DNA from: Maribellus comscasis
GTDB taxonomy: Bacteria > Bacteroidota > Bacteroidia > Bacteroidales > Prolixibacteraceae
NCBI RefSeq assembly: GCF_009762775.1
Contig: NZ_CP046401.1
Coordinates: forward strand, 3,782,001-3,846,000
Reading direction: 5' to 3'
Length of the DNA: 64,000 bases
The notes below the pieces were generated by a model, which was not told the origin of the DNA, searched no databases, and saw only the letters and a list, made by a program, of their open reading frames with translations. Numbering within the stretch: the first letter of the stretch is position 1; every line of letters begins with the position of its first letter. The position numbers and the translations under genes were made by a program. This document shows, in pieces, positions 35,568-43,721 of this stretch.

Positions 35568-36929
35568 ATGGAATTTGTCTATTTGTTTTCAGGAGTAGCG
35601 CTGGGATTGGTTATCGCTTTTTTGTATCTAAACTGGAAGAATCAGAAAAAACAATCGCAGATTCAACTTGAATTTCAGAATCGGGAAAAATTAACGGATG
35701 AACAAAAGGTAGCTGCTGAAAAACAAAGTTTGGTTTGGGAAGAACGATATCAATCGTTAAAAGCAGAAACAGAAGAGTGGAAAGCAGATTTGGTAAAAAC
35801 CAGGGAGGAAAATACACAGCTAAACGTAAGGCTTGAGAATGCCAAAGTTCAGTTTTTGAATCAGGAGAAAAAACTGCAGGAACAAAAAGCTGAGCTTGAG
35901 GAAATTCAGAAAAAATTTACAACTGAATTTGAAAATATTGCCAATAAAATTCTGGAAAAGAACAGTGAAAAATTTACGTTAGCCAATCAAAAAAATATCG
36001 GTGAGGTATTAAATCCCCTAAAGGAAAAAATTCTGCTTTTTGAAAAGAAAGTGGAAGACACTTATCAGAAAGGGTTAAAAGACCAGACCGATTTGCGGGC
36101 AGAGCTAAAAAAATTACATGAATTAAATACAAAAATCAGCGAGGAAGCAAGTAATCTGACCAAAGCATTAAAAGGCGATGTAAAAAAACAGGGAAACTGG
36201 GGAGAAGTGGTTTTGGAACGTATTCTTGAGCGTTCGGGCTTAAATGAAGGCGAACAGGGGTATCAGAAACAATTTAGTGATACGTCAGAGGATGGAAAAC
36301 GTATTCAGCCTGATATTATAATTAATCTTCCTGATAATAAGCACATTATTGTCGACTCAAAAGTTTCTTTGGTAGCTTATGAACGGGCAGTAAATGCTAC
36401 TGCCGAAGACGAAAGGCAAAAGTTTATTAAGGAACATCTATTGAGTATAAAAACACATATAAAGGGACTAAGCGAAAAGCATTATCAAACTGCAAAAAAT
36501 CTGAACTCACCTGATTTTGTATTGCTCTTTATTCCCATTGAAGCCTCGTTTAGTGTTGCTGTTCAGGAAGATCAGGAACTGTTTTCTTTTGCCTGGGATT
36601 TGAAGGTGGTAATTGTAAGTCCGTCAACTCTGCTTGCAACCCTGCGCACAATTGCTTCCATCTGGCAACAGGAAAATCAAAACCGGAATGCTCTGGAAAT
36701 AGCAAGGCAGGGAGGTGCTTTGTACGATAAATTTGTTGGTTTTATAGGCGATATGGAAAATATGGGTAAAAACCTTGAAACCACCAGAAAAACATATGAA
36801 CTGGCAATGAATAAACTTCATACCGGTGCAGGAAACCTGGTTCGCCGTGCCGAGAACATTAAGAAGCTGGGTGCAAAAACTACAAAAGAAATTCCGGGTA
36901 ATTTACTTGAAAATGAGTTGGATGATTAA
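35568..36929 (+). CDS. rmuC: DNA recombination protein RmuC
   Basis: RmuC proteins limit inverted-repeat recombination and carry a nuclease-like domain. A single N-terminal membrane helix (residues about 4-22) is followed by a long coiled coil (about 25-185, Glu/Lys/Gln-rich), then the RmuC domain: GNWGEVVLERILERSGL near residue 207, HIIVDSKVSLVAYERAV near 260, and FVLLFIPIEASFSVA near 322. The pattern of D-x-K (VDSK) fits a PD-(D/E)xK-like core. The 453-residue length is normal. Its stop overlaps the stop of the convergent next gene by four bases, leaving no room for a terminator. Confidence 0.95.
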   Translation: MEFVYLFSGVALGLVIAFLYLNWKNQKKQSQIQLEFQNREKLTDEQKVAAEKQSLVWEERYQSLKAETEEWKADLVKTREENTQLNVRLENAKVQFLNQEKKLQEQKAELEEIQKKFTTEFENIANKILEKNSEKFTLANQKNIGEVLNPLKEKILLFEKKVEDTYQKGLKDQTDLRAELKKLHELNTKISEEASNLTKALKGDVKKQGNWGEVVLERILERSGLNEGEQGYQKQFSDTSEDGKRIQPDIIINLPDNKHIIVDSKVSLVAYERAVNATAEDERQKFIKEHLLSIKTHIKGLSEKHYQTAKNLNSPDFVLLFIPIEASFSVAVQEDQELFSFAWDLKVVIVSPSTLLATLRTIASIWQQENQNRNALEIARQGGALYDKFVGFIGDMENMGKNLETTRKTYELAMNKLHTGAGNLVRRAENIKKLGAKTTKEIPGNLLENELDD

Positions 36930-37333
36930 AACCAACCTTTTGGGAAGTAGCCTCCCGAACCATTTTTATGAACGGTAAAATTGAGATATCCGGCTTTGTT
37001 CAGAAAACCGACACCAACTATTTTTTCTTCGTTGCTGAGTGTTACCACAGCTCCTATAATTTTGTTGGCAAAATATCCAAAATCAATTTGCTCCATAGCT
37101 TCCCCGGGGAGCTTAATTTTGTATGTTTTCAGAAAGACAGAGCTTGAGGTCTGAACCGTTGTTCCTTCTCCAAAAAATCCGACAGTTTCGCCATTGTCCA
37201 GTTTTATTTCGATATAAACAGCCAGCCTTTCCTGTTGGGCTCCGGGTTTATCTTCTTTTGCACTACCTGAAAAAGGAGATAAAAAAAGACAAAATATCAG
37301 CGTTACAGGGATTAATAAGGCTAATTTTTTCAT
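36926..37333 (-). CDS. Hypothetical exported protein
   Basis: A 135-residue protein with a signal peptide (MKKLALLIPVTLIFCLFLSPFSGSA). The mature part of about 110 residues looks all-beta and carries TVGFFGEGTTVQTSSSVFLKT and GAVVTLSNEEKIVGVGFLNKAGY, ending in a Gly/aromatic tail YFPKGWF. I do not recognise a family. No catalytic motif is evident; it may be a small periplasmic or surface binding domain. It lies 34 bases downstream of the peroxiredoxin gene on the same strand, so they could share a transcript. Confidence 0.75.
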   Translation of the reverse strand: MKKLALLIPVTLIFCLFLSPFSGSAKEDKPGAQQERLAVYIEIKLDNGETVGFFGEGTTVQTSSSVFLKTYKIKLPGEAMEQIDFGYFANKIIGAVVTLSNEEKIVGVGFLNKAGYLNFTVHKNGSGGYFPKGWF

Positions 37334-37367
37334 TTTTTTAATTCTTGGTTTTCAATCAGCGACAAAC

Positions 37368-37931
37368 CTAAGAATTATTTTTTAAAAAAGTAAGCACATC
37401 TTTCGGATCTCCGCTTGCATCAACATCTTCATTTTTATAAATTACTTTTCCTTCTTTGTCAATGATAAATGTCCAACGGCTTGCTGTTGCTCCTCGGGTG
37501 AGTTCAACGGTTTTTCCATCGATTTCACGTTCTATGGTGCCTCCGTCTCTTGTTGGTACTCCAAATTTACCTGCAATTTCACCTGACATATCAGAAAGTA
37601 ACGGGAAATTTAAATCATAAGAATCTCTGAATATTTTTAATCCTTCTACATTATCTCCGCTAATTCCAACAACCAAAGCGTCGGCAGATTCTAAGTCGCT
37701 GCTAAAGTCGCGGTAAGCACATGCCTGTTTGGTACATCCTCCTGTCATGGCAGCCGGGTAAAAATAAACTACAATATTTTTGTTCCCAAGGTGATCACCC
37801 AGGTTCCACTTTGTGCCGTCGACTGATGTTGCTGTAAAATCCGGCGCTTTATCTCCCACATGAAGATCTTTTGAGAAAATTTGTGCTGTAAATCCTAAAA
37901 ACAGGACAAACGTAAAAACCAGTGTTTTCAT
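37368..37931 (-). CDS. Exported peroxiredoxin (BCP/AhpC-TSA type)
   Basis: A thiol peroxidase of 187 residues with a signal peptide (MKTLVFTFVLFLGFTAQIFS), so it acts in the periplasm. The peroxidatic site is YFYPAAMTGGCTKQACAYRDF near residue 70: the usual TPGCT has become TGGCT, and a second Cys five residues on (QAC) is kept as in BCP-type enzymes. VGDKAPDFTATSVDG and FGVPTRDGG are family segments, and ATASRWTFIIDKEGKV closes the fold. It probably removes hydroperoxides arriving from outside. The electron donor is unknown. Confidence 0.92.
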   Translation of the reverse strand: MKTLVFTFVLFLGFTAQIFSKDLHVGDKAPDFTATSVDGTKWNLGDHLGNKNIVVYFYPAAMTGGCTKQACAYRDFSSDLESADALVVGISGDNVEGLKIFRDSYDLNFPLLSDMSGEIAGKFGVPTRDGGTIEREIDGKTVELTRGATASRWTFIIDKEGKVIYKNEDVDASGDPKDVLTFLKNNS

Positions 37932-38092
37932 TCTAATTAATTTTAATATTTGTTTGAATTTTTTTTATACACATTCTGTACATCATAAACAACCACGCTT
38001 CAATTTGGTTGATAAGATGTGAATTTATTCTTTCTTTAAGGTGCTAGTAGTCAGGTTAAAAATCCGTATATTATTCCATAATTTAATTTAAA

Positions 38093-38509
38093 ATGGGTCA
38101 CACACATGCATATCGTTGTACTTTTTGTGGCTATGAAGAAGAGTTCAATCGCGGTCACGGGTTTTTAATTCATTCTCAGCCTGCAAGTGAATATTTAAAA
38201 CAAAAGACCAGGTACTTTCACTATAAGACACACCGACTAATTAAAGAGCTTGCAAAAAAGTACAGTCATCTTTTTATTAAGGCTGGGTTTGAGGTATATA
38301 TTTGTCCAAGATGTAAAACATTATCGGATAAAGTTGAAGTAAAGATTTTAAAAGATACGGAGTTGCTTCATAAGAGTGAATTCAGGTGTAACTCCTGCAA
38401 GGCACGTTTACGACGCACAAATATTCATCGCCTGCAAATGGCCGTTTGCCCCAAATGTCACAAAAAGACTTTTCAGTTGAATCAATCCGCTCAGCTCTTG
38501 TGGGCTTAG
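38093..38509 (+). CDS. Hypothetical protein with four CxxC zinc-ribbon pairs
   Basis: A 138-residue protein with CxxC pairs at CTFC, CPRC, CNSC and CPKC, enough for two zinc ribbons. The N-terminal MGHTHAYRCTFCGYEEEFNRG resembles a rubrerythrin or zinc-ribbon head, and the middle is a basic helix (KTHRLIKELAKKYSHLF). It has no signal peptide or membrane segment. I do not recognise a family. A nucleic-acid or protein-binding role is possible. Its stop overlaps the stop of the convergent acetyltransferase gene by four bases. Confidence 0.8.
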   Translation: MGHTHAYRCTFCGYEEEFNRGHGFLIHSQPASEYLKQKTRYFHYKTHRLIKELAKKYSHLFIKAGFEVYICPRCKTLSDKVEVKILKDTELLHKSEFRCNSCKARLRRTNIHRLQMAVCPKCHKKTFQLNQSAQLLWA

Positions 38510-38967
38510 GAATTCTTTCGGTTTTTCTTTTGGTATATCATTCCATAATGAGGTATTCCATCTTCAAGGTATTCTTCTGTAACAATTATAAATCCCAGGC
38601 TTTCATAAAAATTTTGCAGATACTTTTGTGCACTGATTTTTATTTTAGTGGCATTCCAGTTATTTAAAATGAATGACATTGCATCCTTCATCATACGACA
38701 ACCAATTCCCTTGCCCCTTTCCGATTTTTTGACGATTACTCTTCCAATGGAATACTCAGAAAAACGTGTTCCGGGTTTTAGTAACCTCGAATAGGCAACA
38801 ATTTTTCCATCTTCCCGGAGAAATTGGTGGACAGCATTTTTGTCCAAACCATCCAAATCGTTGTAAACACAATCCTGTTCAACAACAAAAATTTCGGCTC
38901 TGAGTTGTAGTATTTCGTATAATTCTTCCAGTGATAATTCACTAAAATATTTAAACTCAAAATTCAT
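38506..38967 (-). CDS. GNAT family N-acetyltransferase, ElaA-like
   Basis: A 153-residue GNAT acetyltransferase that uses acetyl-CoA; the natural substrate of ElaA-type members is not established. The N-terminal part (LYEILQLRAEIFVVEQDCVYNDLDGLD) is the ElaA hallmark. IGRVIVKKSERGKGIGCRMMK near residue 80 holds the acetyl-CoA pyrophosphate loop (RGKGIG, fitting R/Q-x-x-G-x-G/A), and KISAQKYLQNFYESLGFI is the conserved C-terminal segment. It follows the GntP-type permease gene by ten bases on the same strand, so the two are probably co-transcribed. Confidence 0.93.
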   Translation of the reverse strand: MNFEFKYFSELSLEELYEILQLRAEIFVVEQDCVYNDLDGLDKNAVHQFLREDGKIVAYSRLLKPGTRFSEYSIGRVIVKKSERGKGIGCRMMKDAMSFILNNWNATKIKISAQKYLQNFYESLGFIIVTEEYLEDGIPHYGMIYQKKNRKNS

Positions 38968-38976
38968 AGGTTAAAA

Positions 38977-40335
38977 TTAAAAGAAAAGGCTGGCTAACAG
39001 TGTAAATACCAATCCGCAAATTGCAATTATCGACTCCATAACTGTCCACGATTGCAGGGTTTGTTTTTCATTCATCCCAAAATATTTCCCAACCAGCCAG
39101 AAACCACTGTCGTTAACATGTGAAAGAAGTGTTGCCCCGGAAGCGATAGCCAAAACCACAAGCGCTCTTTCAGGGTCGCTCAACCCAAATTCTCCTAAAA
39201 CCGGAGCAATTATTCCGGCAGCAGTAATCATGGCAACGGTTGCCGAACCTTGAGTTACCCTTACCACAGCAGCCAGCAGCCATGCAAGCAAAATTGGAGG
39301 AAGGGCTGAACCGGCCATCGATTCTGCCATGATTTTCCCAATACCGCTATCTACCAAAATTTGTTTTAGTACACCACCTGCACCAGTAATTAAAATGATA
39401 ATTCCGGCCGGTCCAAGTGCCTTTGTACTAAGGTCAAGAATTTTTTGTTTCTCTAATCCGCGGCGGATACATAAAAAGTAAGTGGCTATTAAAGTTGCGA
39501 TAATTAACGCTGAGAACGGGTGTCCCACAAATTCAAGAATATCTGTCCAGATTGATTTTTCAACAATTTCTTTACTTACAGCTAAACCGGTAAATGTATT
39601 AACTAAAATTAAAAATAAAGGAACTGCTATAATTATGGCGATCAAACGAAATGAAGGCAGGTTATTTTCATCGTAATCTTTTTTCTGCTGAATATCAATT
39701 TCCGAAGGAGGTTCGATGTAGATTTTTTTTGAAATAAATTTTCCCCAAATGGGGCCTGCAATTACAGCAGTTGGAAATCCCAAAATAACACCCAGTAAAA
39801 TGACCCACCCCAATTGAACATTAATAATATCGGCTACAGCAACCGGGCCGGGCGTGGGAGGAATAAAACTGTGGGTTACGGCCAGCCCTGCAAGCAGCGG
39901 AATTCCATAATACAACAGCGATTTTTTTGTGTCGCGGGAAAGTGCATAAATAATGGGCACCAATATAATAAATCCAACATCGAGAAACACTGGGATGGCC
40001 ACAATAAAACCTGTGATTACCATTGCCCATGAGGCTTTGTCTGTCCCAAATTTTTTCACCAGGTAATGCGCCAGCGATTCGGCTCCCCCTGAACTTTCCA
40101 GCATTTGCCCAAAAATAGCTCCCAGCCCCACCACTGTTGCAACAAAACCAAGTGTTCCTGCCATTCCATCCTGAATAGCCTGTGTTATCCCGTTAAGCGG
40201 CATTCCTGCCACAATTCCTACATAAATGGCTGTTATTAATAAAGAAATAAATGCGCTGATTTTTAATTTTAAAACCATTAAAAGTAAAAGCGCAACTGCT
40301 GAAATAACAATAAAAATCAGAAACGGTGTTGACAT
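38977..40335 (-). CDS. GntP family permease (gluconate:H+ symporter-like)
   Basis: An inner-membrane permease of 452 residues with about 12-14 helices. The GntP hallmark is near residue 150: VTHSFIPPTPGPVAVADI, and TQGSATVAMITAAGI and HVNDSGFWLVGKYFGM in the C-terminal half are also typical. Family members move gluconate, related sugar acids or other organic acids with protons. No gluconate kinase lies nearby, so the substrate is open. It is upstream of the ElaA-like gene and divergent from the corrinoid protein gene. Confidence 0.94.
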   Translation of the reverse strand: MSTPFLIFIVISAVALLLLMVLKLKISAFISLLITAIYVGIVAGMPLNGITQAIQDGMAGTLGFVATVVGLGAIFGQMLESSGGAESLAHYLVKKFGTDKASWAMVITGFIVAIPVFLDVGFIILVPIIYALSRDTKKSLLYYGIPLLAGLAVTHSFIPPTPGPVAVADIINVQLGWVILLGVILGFPTAVIAGPIWGKFISKKIYIEPPSEIDIQQKKDYDENNLPSFRLIAIIIAVPLFLILVNTFTGLAVSKEIVEKSIWTDILEFVGHPFSALIIATLIATYFLCIRRGLEKQKILDLSTKALGPAGIIILITGAGGVLKQILVDSGIGKIMAESMAGSALPPILLAWLLAAVVRVTQGSATVAMITAAGIIAPVLGEFGLSDPERALVVLAIASGATLLSHVNDSGFWLVGKYFGMNEKQTLQSWTVMESIIAICGLVFTLLASLFF

Positions 40336-40472
40336 TTAATTTAGTTTAGGATTTTCAGCTTTAAAGTTAGAATTTAACTTGTGGATTACAAACCGGCACG
40401 TCTATTTTGGACTAAACTTTTATATGATGTGAATTTTTCTAAAACGGTTTGTAAAAATTGAAATATAACTAT

Positions 40473-40502
40473 TTTGTCTGCAAATATTTAATGGTATTTT
40501 TG
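40473..40502 (+). promoter_or_regulatory. Promoter of the corrinoid protein operon
   Basis: TTTG (40473-40476), 18 bases, then TATTTTTG (40495-40502) matches the Bacteroidota promoter. Transcription would begin near 40509, leaving a leader of about 18 bases; this argues for the ATG at 40527. No riboswitch is visible in the 190 bases upstream. Confidence 0.55.
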
Positions 40503-40526
40503 TTAAATAACCTAAAAGACCAAAAT

Positions 40527-41195
40527 ATGAGTGATCTACTAACCAAAATTTCAGATTGTATAGAATTTGGGAAAATTAATAAAGCTGCACCTTATCCGCC
40601 TCAAATGAAAGATATGGATGGAACCGATGAACTAACCAGACAAGCATTGGATTCTGGTATTTCTGCCCAAAGAATACTTTCAGAGGGATTGATGCCTGGG
40701 ATGGAAAAAGTTGGTGTCAAATTCAGAGAGAATAAAGTGTTTGTTCCCCAGGTTCTTATGTCGGCAAAAGCAATGAGCACTGCTTTGGTACATTTAAAGC
40801 CTTACTTTCTTTCCGGCGAAGTAAAACAAAAAGGAACCCTAATTATTGGTACTGTTGAAGGAGATTTGCACGACATTGGGAAAAACCTGGTTTCGATGAT
40901 GGTAGAAGGAAACGGTTGGAAGGTTGTGGATTTAGGAACGGACGTGTCTGCTGATAAATTTGTTGAAGCCCTTCGGAAAAATGAAAATGCAATTATTGGC
41001 CTTTCTGCGTTACTGACAACAACAATGGTTAATATGGAACGAATTACAAAATCGATAAAAGAAGCTATGCCGGATGCAAAAATTGCAATTGGCGGTGCAC
41101 CGGTAAATGATGATTTCAGGCAAAGAATAGGCGCTGACGCCTACTCTCCTGATCCTCAGGGGCTGGTGGAATATTTAAATTCACTTGTTGCTTAA
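40527..41195 (+). CDS. Corrinoid (B12-binding) methyltransferase carrier protein
   Basis: A 222-residue cytoplasmic protein that carries a methyl group on a corrinoid. The helical cap domain (residues about 1-95) is followed by the B12-binding Rossmann domain with EGDLHDIGKNLV near residue 113, the DxHxxG motif that supplies the lower His ligand, and IIGLSALLTTTM and IAIGGAPVND as later cofactor contacts. It resembles the MtbC/MtgC/MetH-module group. The ATG at 40527 is used because a promoter overlaps the longer reading. The homocysteine methyltransferase gene begins 13 bases after its stop, so they form a two-gene system. Confidence 0.93.
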   Translation: MSDLLTKISDCIEFGKINKAAPYPPQMKDMDGTDELTRQALDSGISAQRILSEGLMPGMEKVGVKFRENKVFVPQVLMSAKAMSTALVHLKPYFLSGEVKQKGTLIIGTVEGDLHDIGKNLVSMMVEGNGWKVVDLGTDVSADKFVEALRKNENAIIGLSALLTTTMVNMERITKSIKEAMPDAKIAIGGAPVNDDFRQRIGADAYSPDPQGLVEYLNSLVA

Positions 41196-41208
41196 CCGAA
41201 TTAAAAAA

Positions 41209-42090
41209 ATGGGGAAAATAGTAGAACTGATAAAGAGAGGCAAAATACTAGTCTCCGACGGTGCCTGGGGAACTTTTCTTCAGCAAAAGGGATTGCAGCC
41301 TGGTGAATGTCCTGAAGAGTGGAATAGTAAACATCCTGAGAAAGTGCTGGAAATTGCGCAGAGTTATATTGATGCCGGTTCTGATTTGATTGAAACCAAC
41401 AGTTTTGGTGGAACTCGTTTTAAACTTGAAAAATATGGTCTGGGTGATAAAGTTTTTGAACTAAACAAGGCAGCAGCAGAAATTAGCAGAAAAGCTGCCG
41501 GAGATAAGTTTGTATTGGGTTCGGTTGGCCCCACGGGTAAAATTCTGATGATGGGAGACGTTACCGAAGAAGAGTTGTACGATGCTTTTAAAGAACAGGC
41601 CAAAGGATTGGAAGCGGGCGGCGCCGATGCAATTATGATTGAAACTATGACCGATTTGGATGAAGCGCGATTAGCCATTCGGGCTGCAAAAGAAAACACC
41701 AAATTGGAAGTGTTTTGTACAATGACGTTTGAAAAAACGGTGGATGGTACGTTTCGTTCGATGATGGGCGTATCACCAACTGATATGGTAACCACTATTA
41801 TTGACGCCGGTGCTGAGTTGATAGGTGCAAACTGTGGAAATGGAATCGCCAATATGATTGGGATTGTTGAAGAAATTCGTCAAATCAATAAAGATATTCC
41901 GGTTTTGGTCCATGCAAACGCAGGAATGCCTGTATATAAAGACGGAGAAACAGTTTTTCCTGAAAGCCCGGAGGAAATGGCCATGCTTATTCCCAAAATT
42001 ATTTCTGCCGGAGCAAATATGATTGGAGGTTGTTGCGGCACAACACCGGAGCATATTCAAAAGGTGAGGGAAATTGTCGATGGGAAATGA
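41209..42090 (+). CDS. Homocysteine S-methyltransferase family protein
   Basis: A 293-residue TIM-barrel methyltransferase of the pfam02574 group. VSDGAWGTFLQQKGL is the N-terminal strand, ETNSFGGTRF holds conserved substrate residues, GANCGNG near residue 208 gives the first zinc Cys, and IGGCCGTTPEHI near 275 gives the Cys-Cys pair. All three zinc ligands are present. Together with the preceding corrinoid protein it equals the two N-terminal modules of cobalamin-dependent methionine synthase split into separate genes, without the reactivation domain or a folate domain. The methyl donor could be betaine, another methyl compound or methyl-folate. The ATG at 41209 is chosen over an upstream in-frame TTG. 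Confidence 0.93.
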   Translation: MGKIVELIKRGKILVSDGAWGTFLQQKGLQPGECPEEWNSKHPEKVLEIAQSYIDAGSDLIETNSFGGTRFKLEKYGLGDKVFELNKAAAEISRKAAGDKFVLGSVGPTGKILMMGDVTEEELYDAFKEQAKGLEAGGADAIMIETMTDLDEARLAIRAAKENTKLEVFCTMTFEKTVDGTFRSMMGVSPTDMVTTIIDAGAELIGANCGNGIANMIGIVEEIRQINKDIPVLVHANAGMPVYKDGETVFPESPEEMAMLIPKIISAGANMIGGCCGTTPEHIQKVREIVDGK

Positions 42091-42132
42091 TACTTTTTTT
42101 GCCAACTTTTATGTCAAGTTGGGAAGAGATAT

Positions 42133-42870
42133 TTATTTATATTTTTTCAAAACCTCTTTAAATAATTCATTTTTGGGATAATACTCTGATAATTCAGTAA
42201 AATAACGTATACCTTTTTCATCGTCCTTTTCGATATTTAGATATATTCTCCCGAGGAAATACAACGAGAGCGTTTTTACAATAATATCATTCTCCCGGGT
42301 AAAACCTTCAACTTCAACAAGAGCCTCTGCCCGGATTTCTCTTCTGTTTTTACTAAAAAGAGGGTTTATCAGATTATCGAAATACTGGAAAAGGGAGCTG
42401 TAGAGACTGAGCAATTTCATTCGGTTTTCAGGATAATCCGGATTTTCAGAGGTAATTTCGCCGAGCAATTTTTTTATTGTTGCCCTTGTATTTATTGCAC
42501 CGATGATATTAAACCGCTTAAATTCATACCGAATCTGATAAGAATTTTTAATAAGCTGCCTCTGTTTTAATTCTGCATCGTTTAGATAGGTGCTGTCAAA
42601 TTTTTCAAGAAATGATAAAAATATTTTTTGTTTTTCATTGTTTTGTTTTGTCTGTACAAATTCCCACCAAAGCAAATCAATGGTTAACACATCGGCATAA
42701 AAATTTTCCAGTTTGGCTCTGTTTGCTGAAATTGCAGCGTGGGCTTCTGTATATTGCTCATTGTAAATATGTATAAATACATTTGTAACAATACTGTCGT
42801 TCTCTGAAGAAAAAACCGGTTTTGAAAAGGTAGTTAAAAAAAACAGGTTTACTAAAAGGAGTATTCTCAT
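42133..42870 (-). CDS. Hypothetical exported helical (TPR-like) protein
   Basis: A 245-residue protein with a signal peptide (MRILLLVNLFFLTTFSKPVFS). The rest is almost entirely alpha-helical with repeated aromatic/Leu spacing, and its last 40 residues (SLYFLGRIYLNIEKDDEKGIRYFTELSEYYPKN) look like a TPR unit. I do not recognise a family. It is the last gene of the five-gene minus-strand envelope cassette and overlaps the preceding TPR gene by four bases (ATGA), so its product probably joins the same periplasmic assembly. Confidence 0.75.
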   Translation of the reverse strand: MRILLLVNLFFLTTFSKPVFSSENDSIVTNVFIHIYNEQYTEAHAAISANRAKLENFYADVLTIDLLWWEFVQTKQNNEKQKIFLSFLEKFDSTYLNDAELKQRQLIKNSYQIRYEFKRFNIIGAINTRATIKKLLGEITSENPDYPENRMKLLSLYSSLFQYFDNLINPLFSKNRREIRAEALVEVEGFTRENDIIVKTLSLYFLGRIYLNIEKDDEKGIRYFTELSEYYPKNELFKEVLKKYK

Positions 42871-43721
42871 TTCATTTTATCGATATTTTCTTCCACAAGT
42901 TGAAGAACAGACTGATAAACCGCTTCTCTGTTGTGTTCCAATTTATGCACCGCAAGATCTTTGGCGTGTTTATATCCGCCGGTATAATAACGGTAATACC
43001 ACGAACTTGTTGACAAAAAAGCGTTGAGAAAACCATAGGCCTGCCAAATAAAAACGGTAGCAACAGCAATTCCTCCAATAAGAACAAAAGAGTTTAATCC
43101 TTTTAAAATATTCCCGGTGTAAAATTGTCCCAGCCCGGGCAACAGCATGCTCATCGTTTTAATTTTGTCCGGTCTGAAACGTTGGTTGTAGTTCTCAAAA
43201 TCCTCAAAAATTTCCGCAAGTTCCTCGTTCATCTGCCGCGGGAAGAGTTCTCCGAAGTAATTAAGGGCGCTGTTATAATCGCCAATTCCGAAATAGCTGG
43301 TAGCGAGGTACAGATGATATTTGTTTTTGAGGTAAGCCGATTCCGGTTCTGAAATCACAAATAGCTCGTTTAGTGCAAGCAGAAAATTCTTTTGTCTAAA
43401 AAAACAATTTGCTTTTTTGAAAATCAGCTCGATTTGTAAACTGTCAGTTTGCGCTATTCTTATGGCCACACTATAGTTTTGTGCCGCCATATTGTAATCA
43501 TTCAAAGCAAAGAATGAATCTCCAATTTTTTGATAAACATCGTTATACTTGTCTTGTGAATCAAAAAAAGCTACACGCTGAAATTCAACCAGCGCCTTTT
43601 GGTAATTTCCAAGCCTGAACTGTTGGTTTGCAAAGTCATACGTTTCATCAATGGTTTGCGCCACTGAAAACGAATACACAAACAAACTAAAAACGCTTAT
43701 AATAATTATTTTTAGCTTCAT
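42867..43721 (-). CDS. TPR protein with C-terminal two-helix membrane domain
   Basis: A 284-residue exported protein. Signal peptide MKLKIIIISVFSLFVYSFSVAQ, then about four TPR units (for example FRLGNYQKALVEFQRVAFFD and SFFALNDYNMAAQNYSVAIRIA), then SMLLPGLGQFYTGNILKGLNSF and a hydrophobic stretch before a charged tail. PGLGQxYxG followed by two helices is a pattern I associate with DUF5683-like proteins. The ATG at 43721 is preferred to an open frame that runs 57 codons upstream into the neighbouring gene. It overlaps the gene before it by 35 bases. Function unknown. Confidence 0.8.
   Translation of the reverse strand: MKLKIIIISVFSLFVYSFSVAQTIDETYDFANQQFRLGNYQKALVEFQRVAFFDSQDKYNDVYQKIGDSFFALNDYNMAAQNYSVAIRIAQTDSLQIELIFKKANCFFRQKNFLLALNELFVISEPESAYLKNKYHLYLATSYFGIGDYNSALNYFGELFPRQMNEELAEIFEDFENYNQRFRPDKIKTMSMLLPGLGQFYTGNILKGLNSFVLIGGIAVATVFIWQAYGFLNAFLSTSSWYYRYYTGGYKHAKDLAVHKLEHNREAVYQSVLQLVEENIDKMK

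Noticed and set aside
40336..40472. Search for a cobalamin riboswitch upstream of the corrinoid operon
   Set aside because: No CCGCNACTGTAA core or B12 box is present there.
41364..41852. A long minus-strand frame inside the homocysteine methyltransferase gene
   Set aside because: It is an antisense shadow of a well-supported gene.
42102..42122. Hairpin CCAACTT...AAGTTGG between convergent genes, considered as a terminator
   Set aside because: Neither strand has a T run after the stem; it may be a 3' hairpin but termination is not supported.
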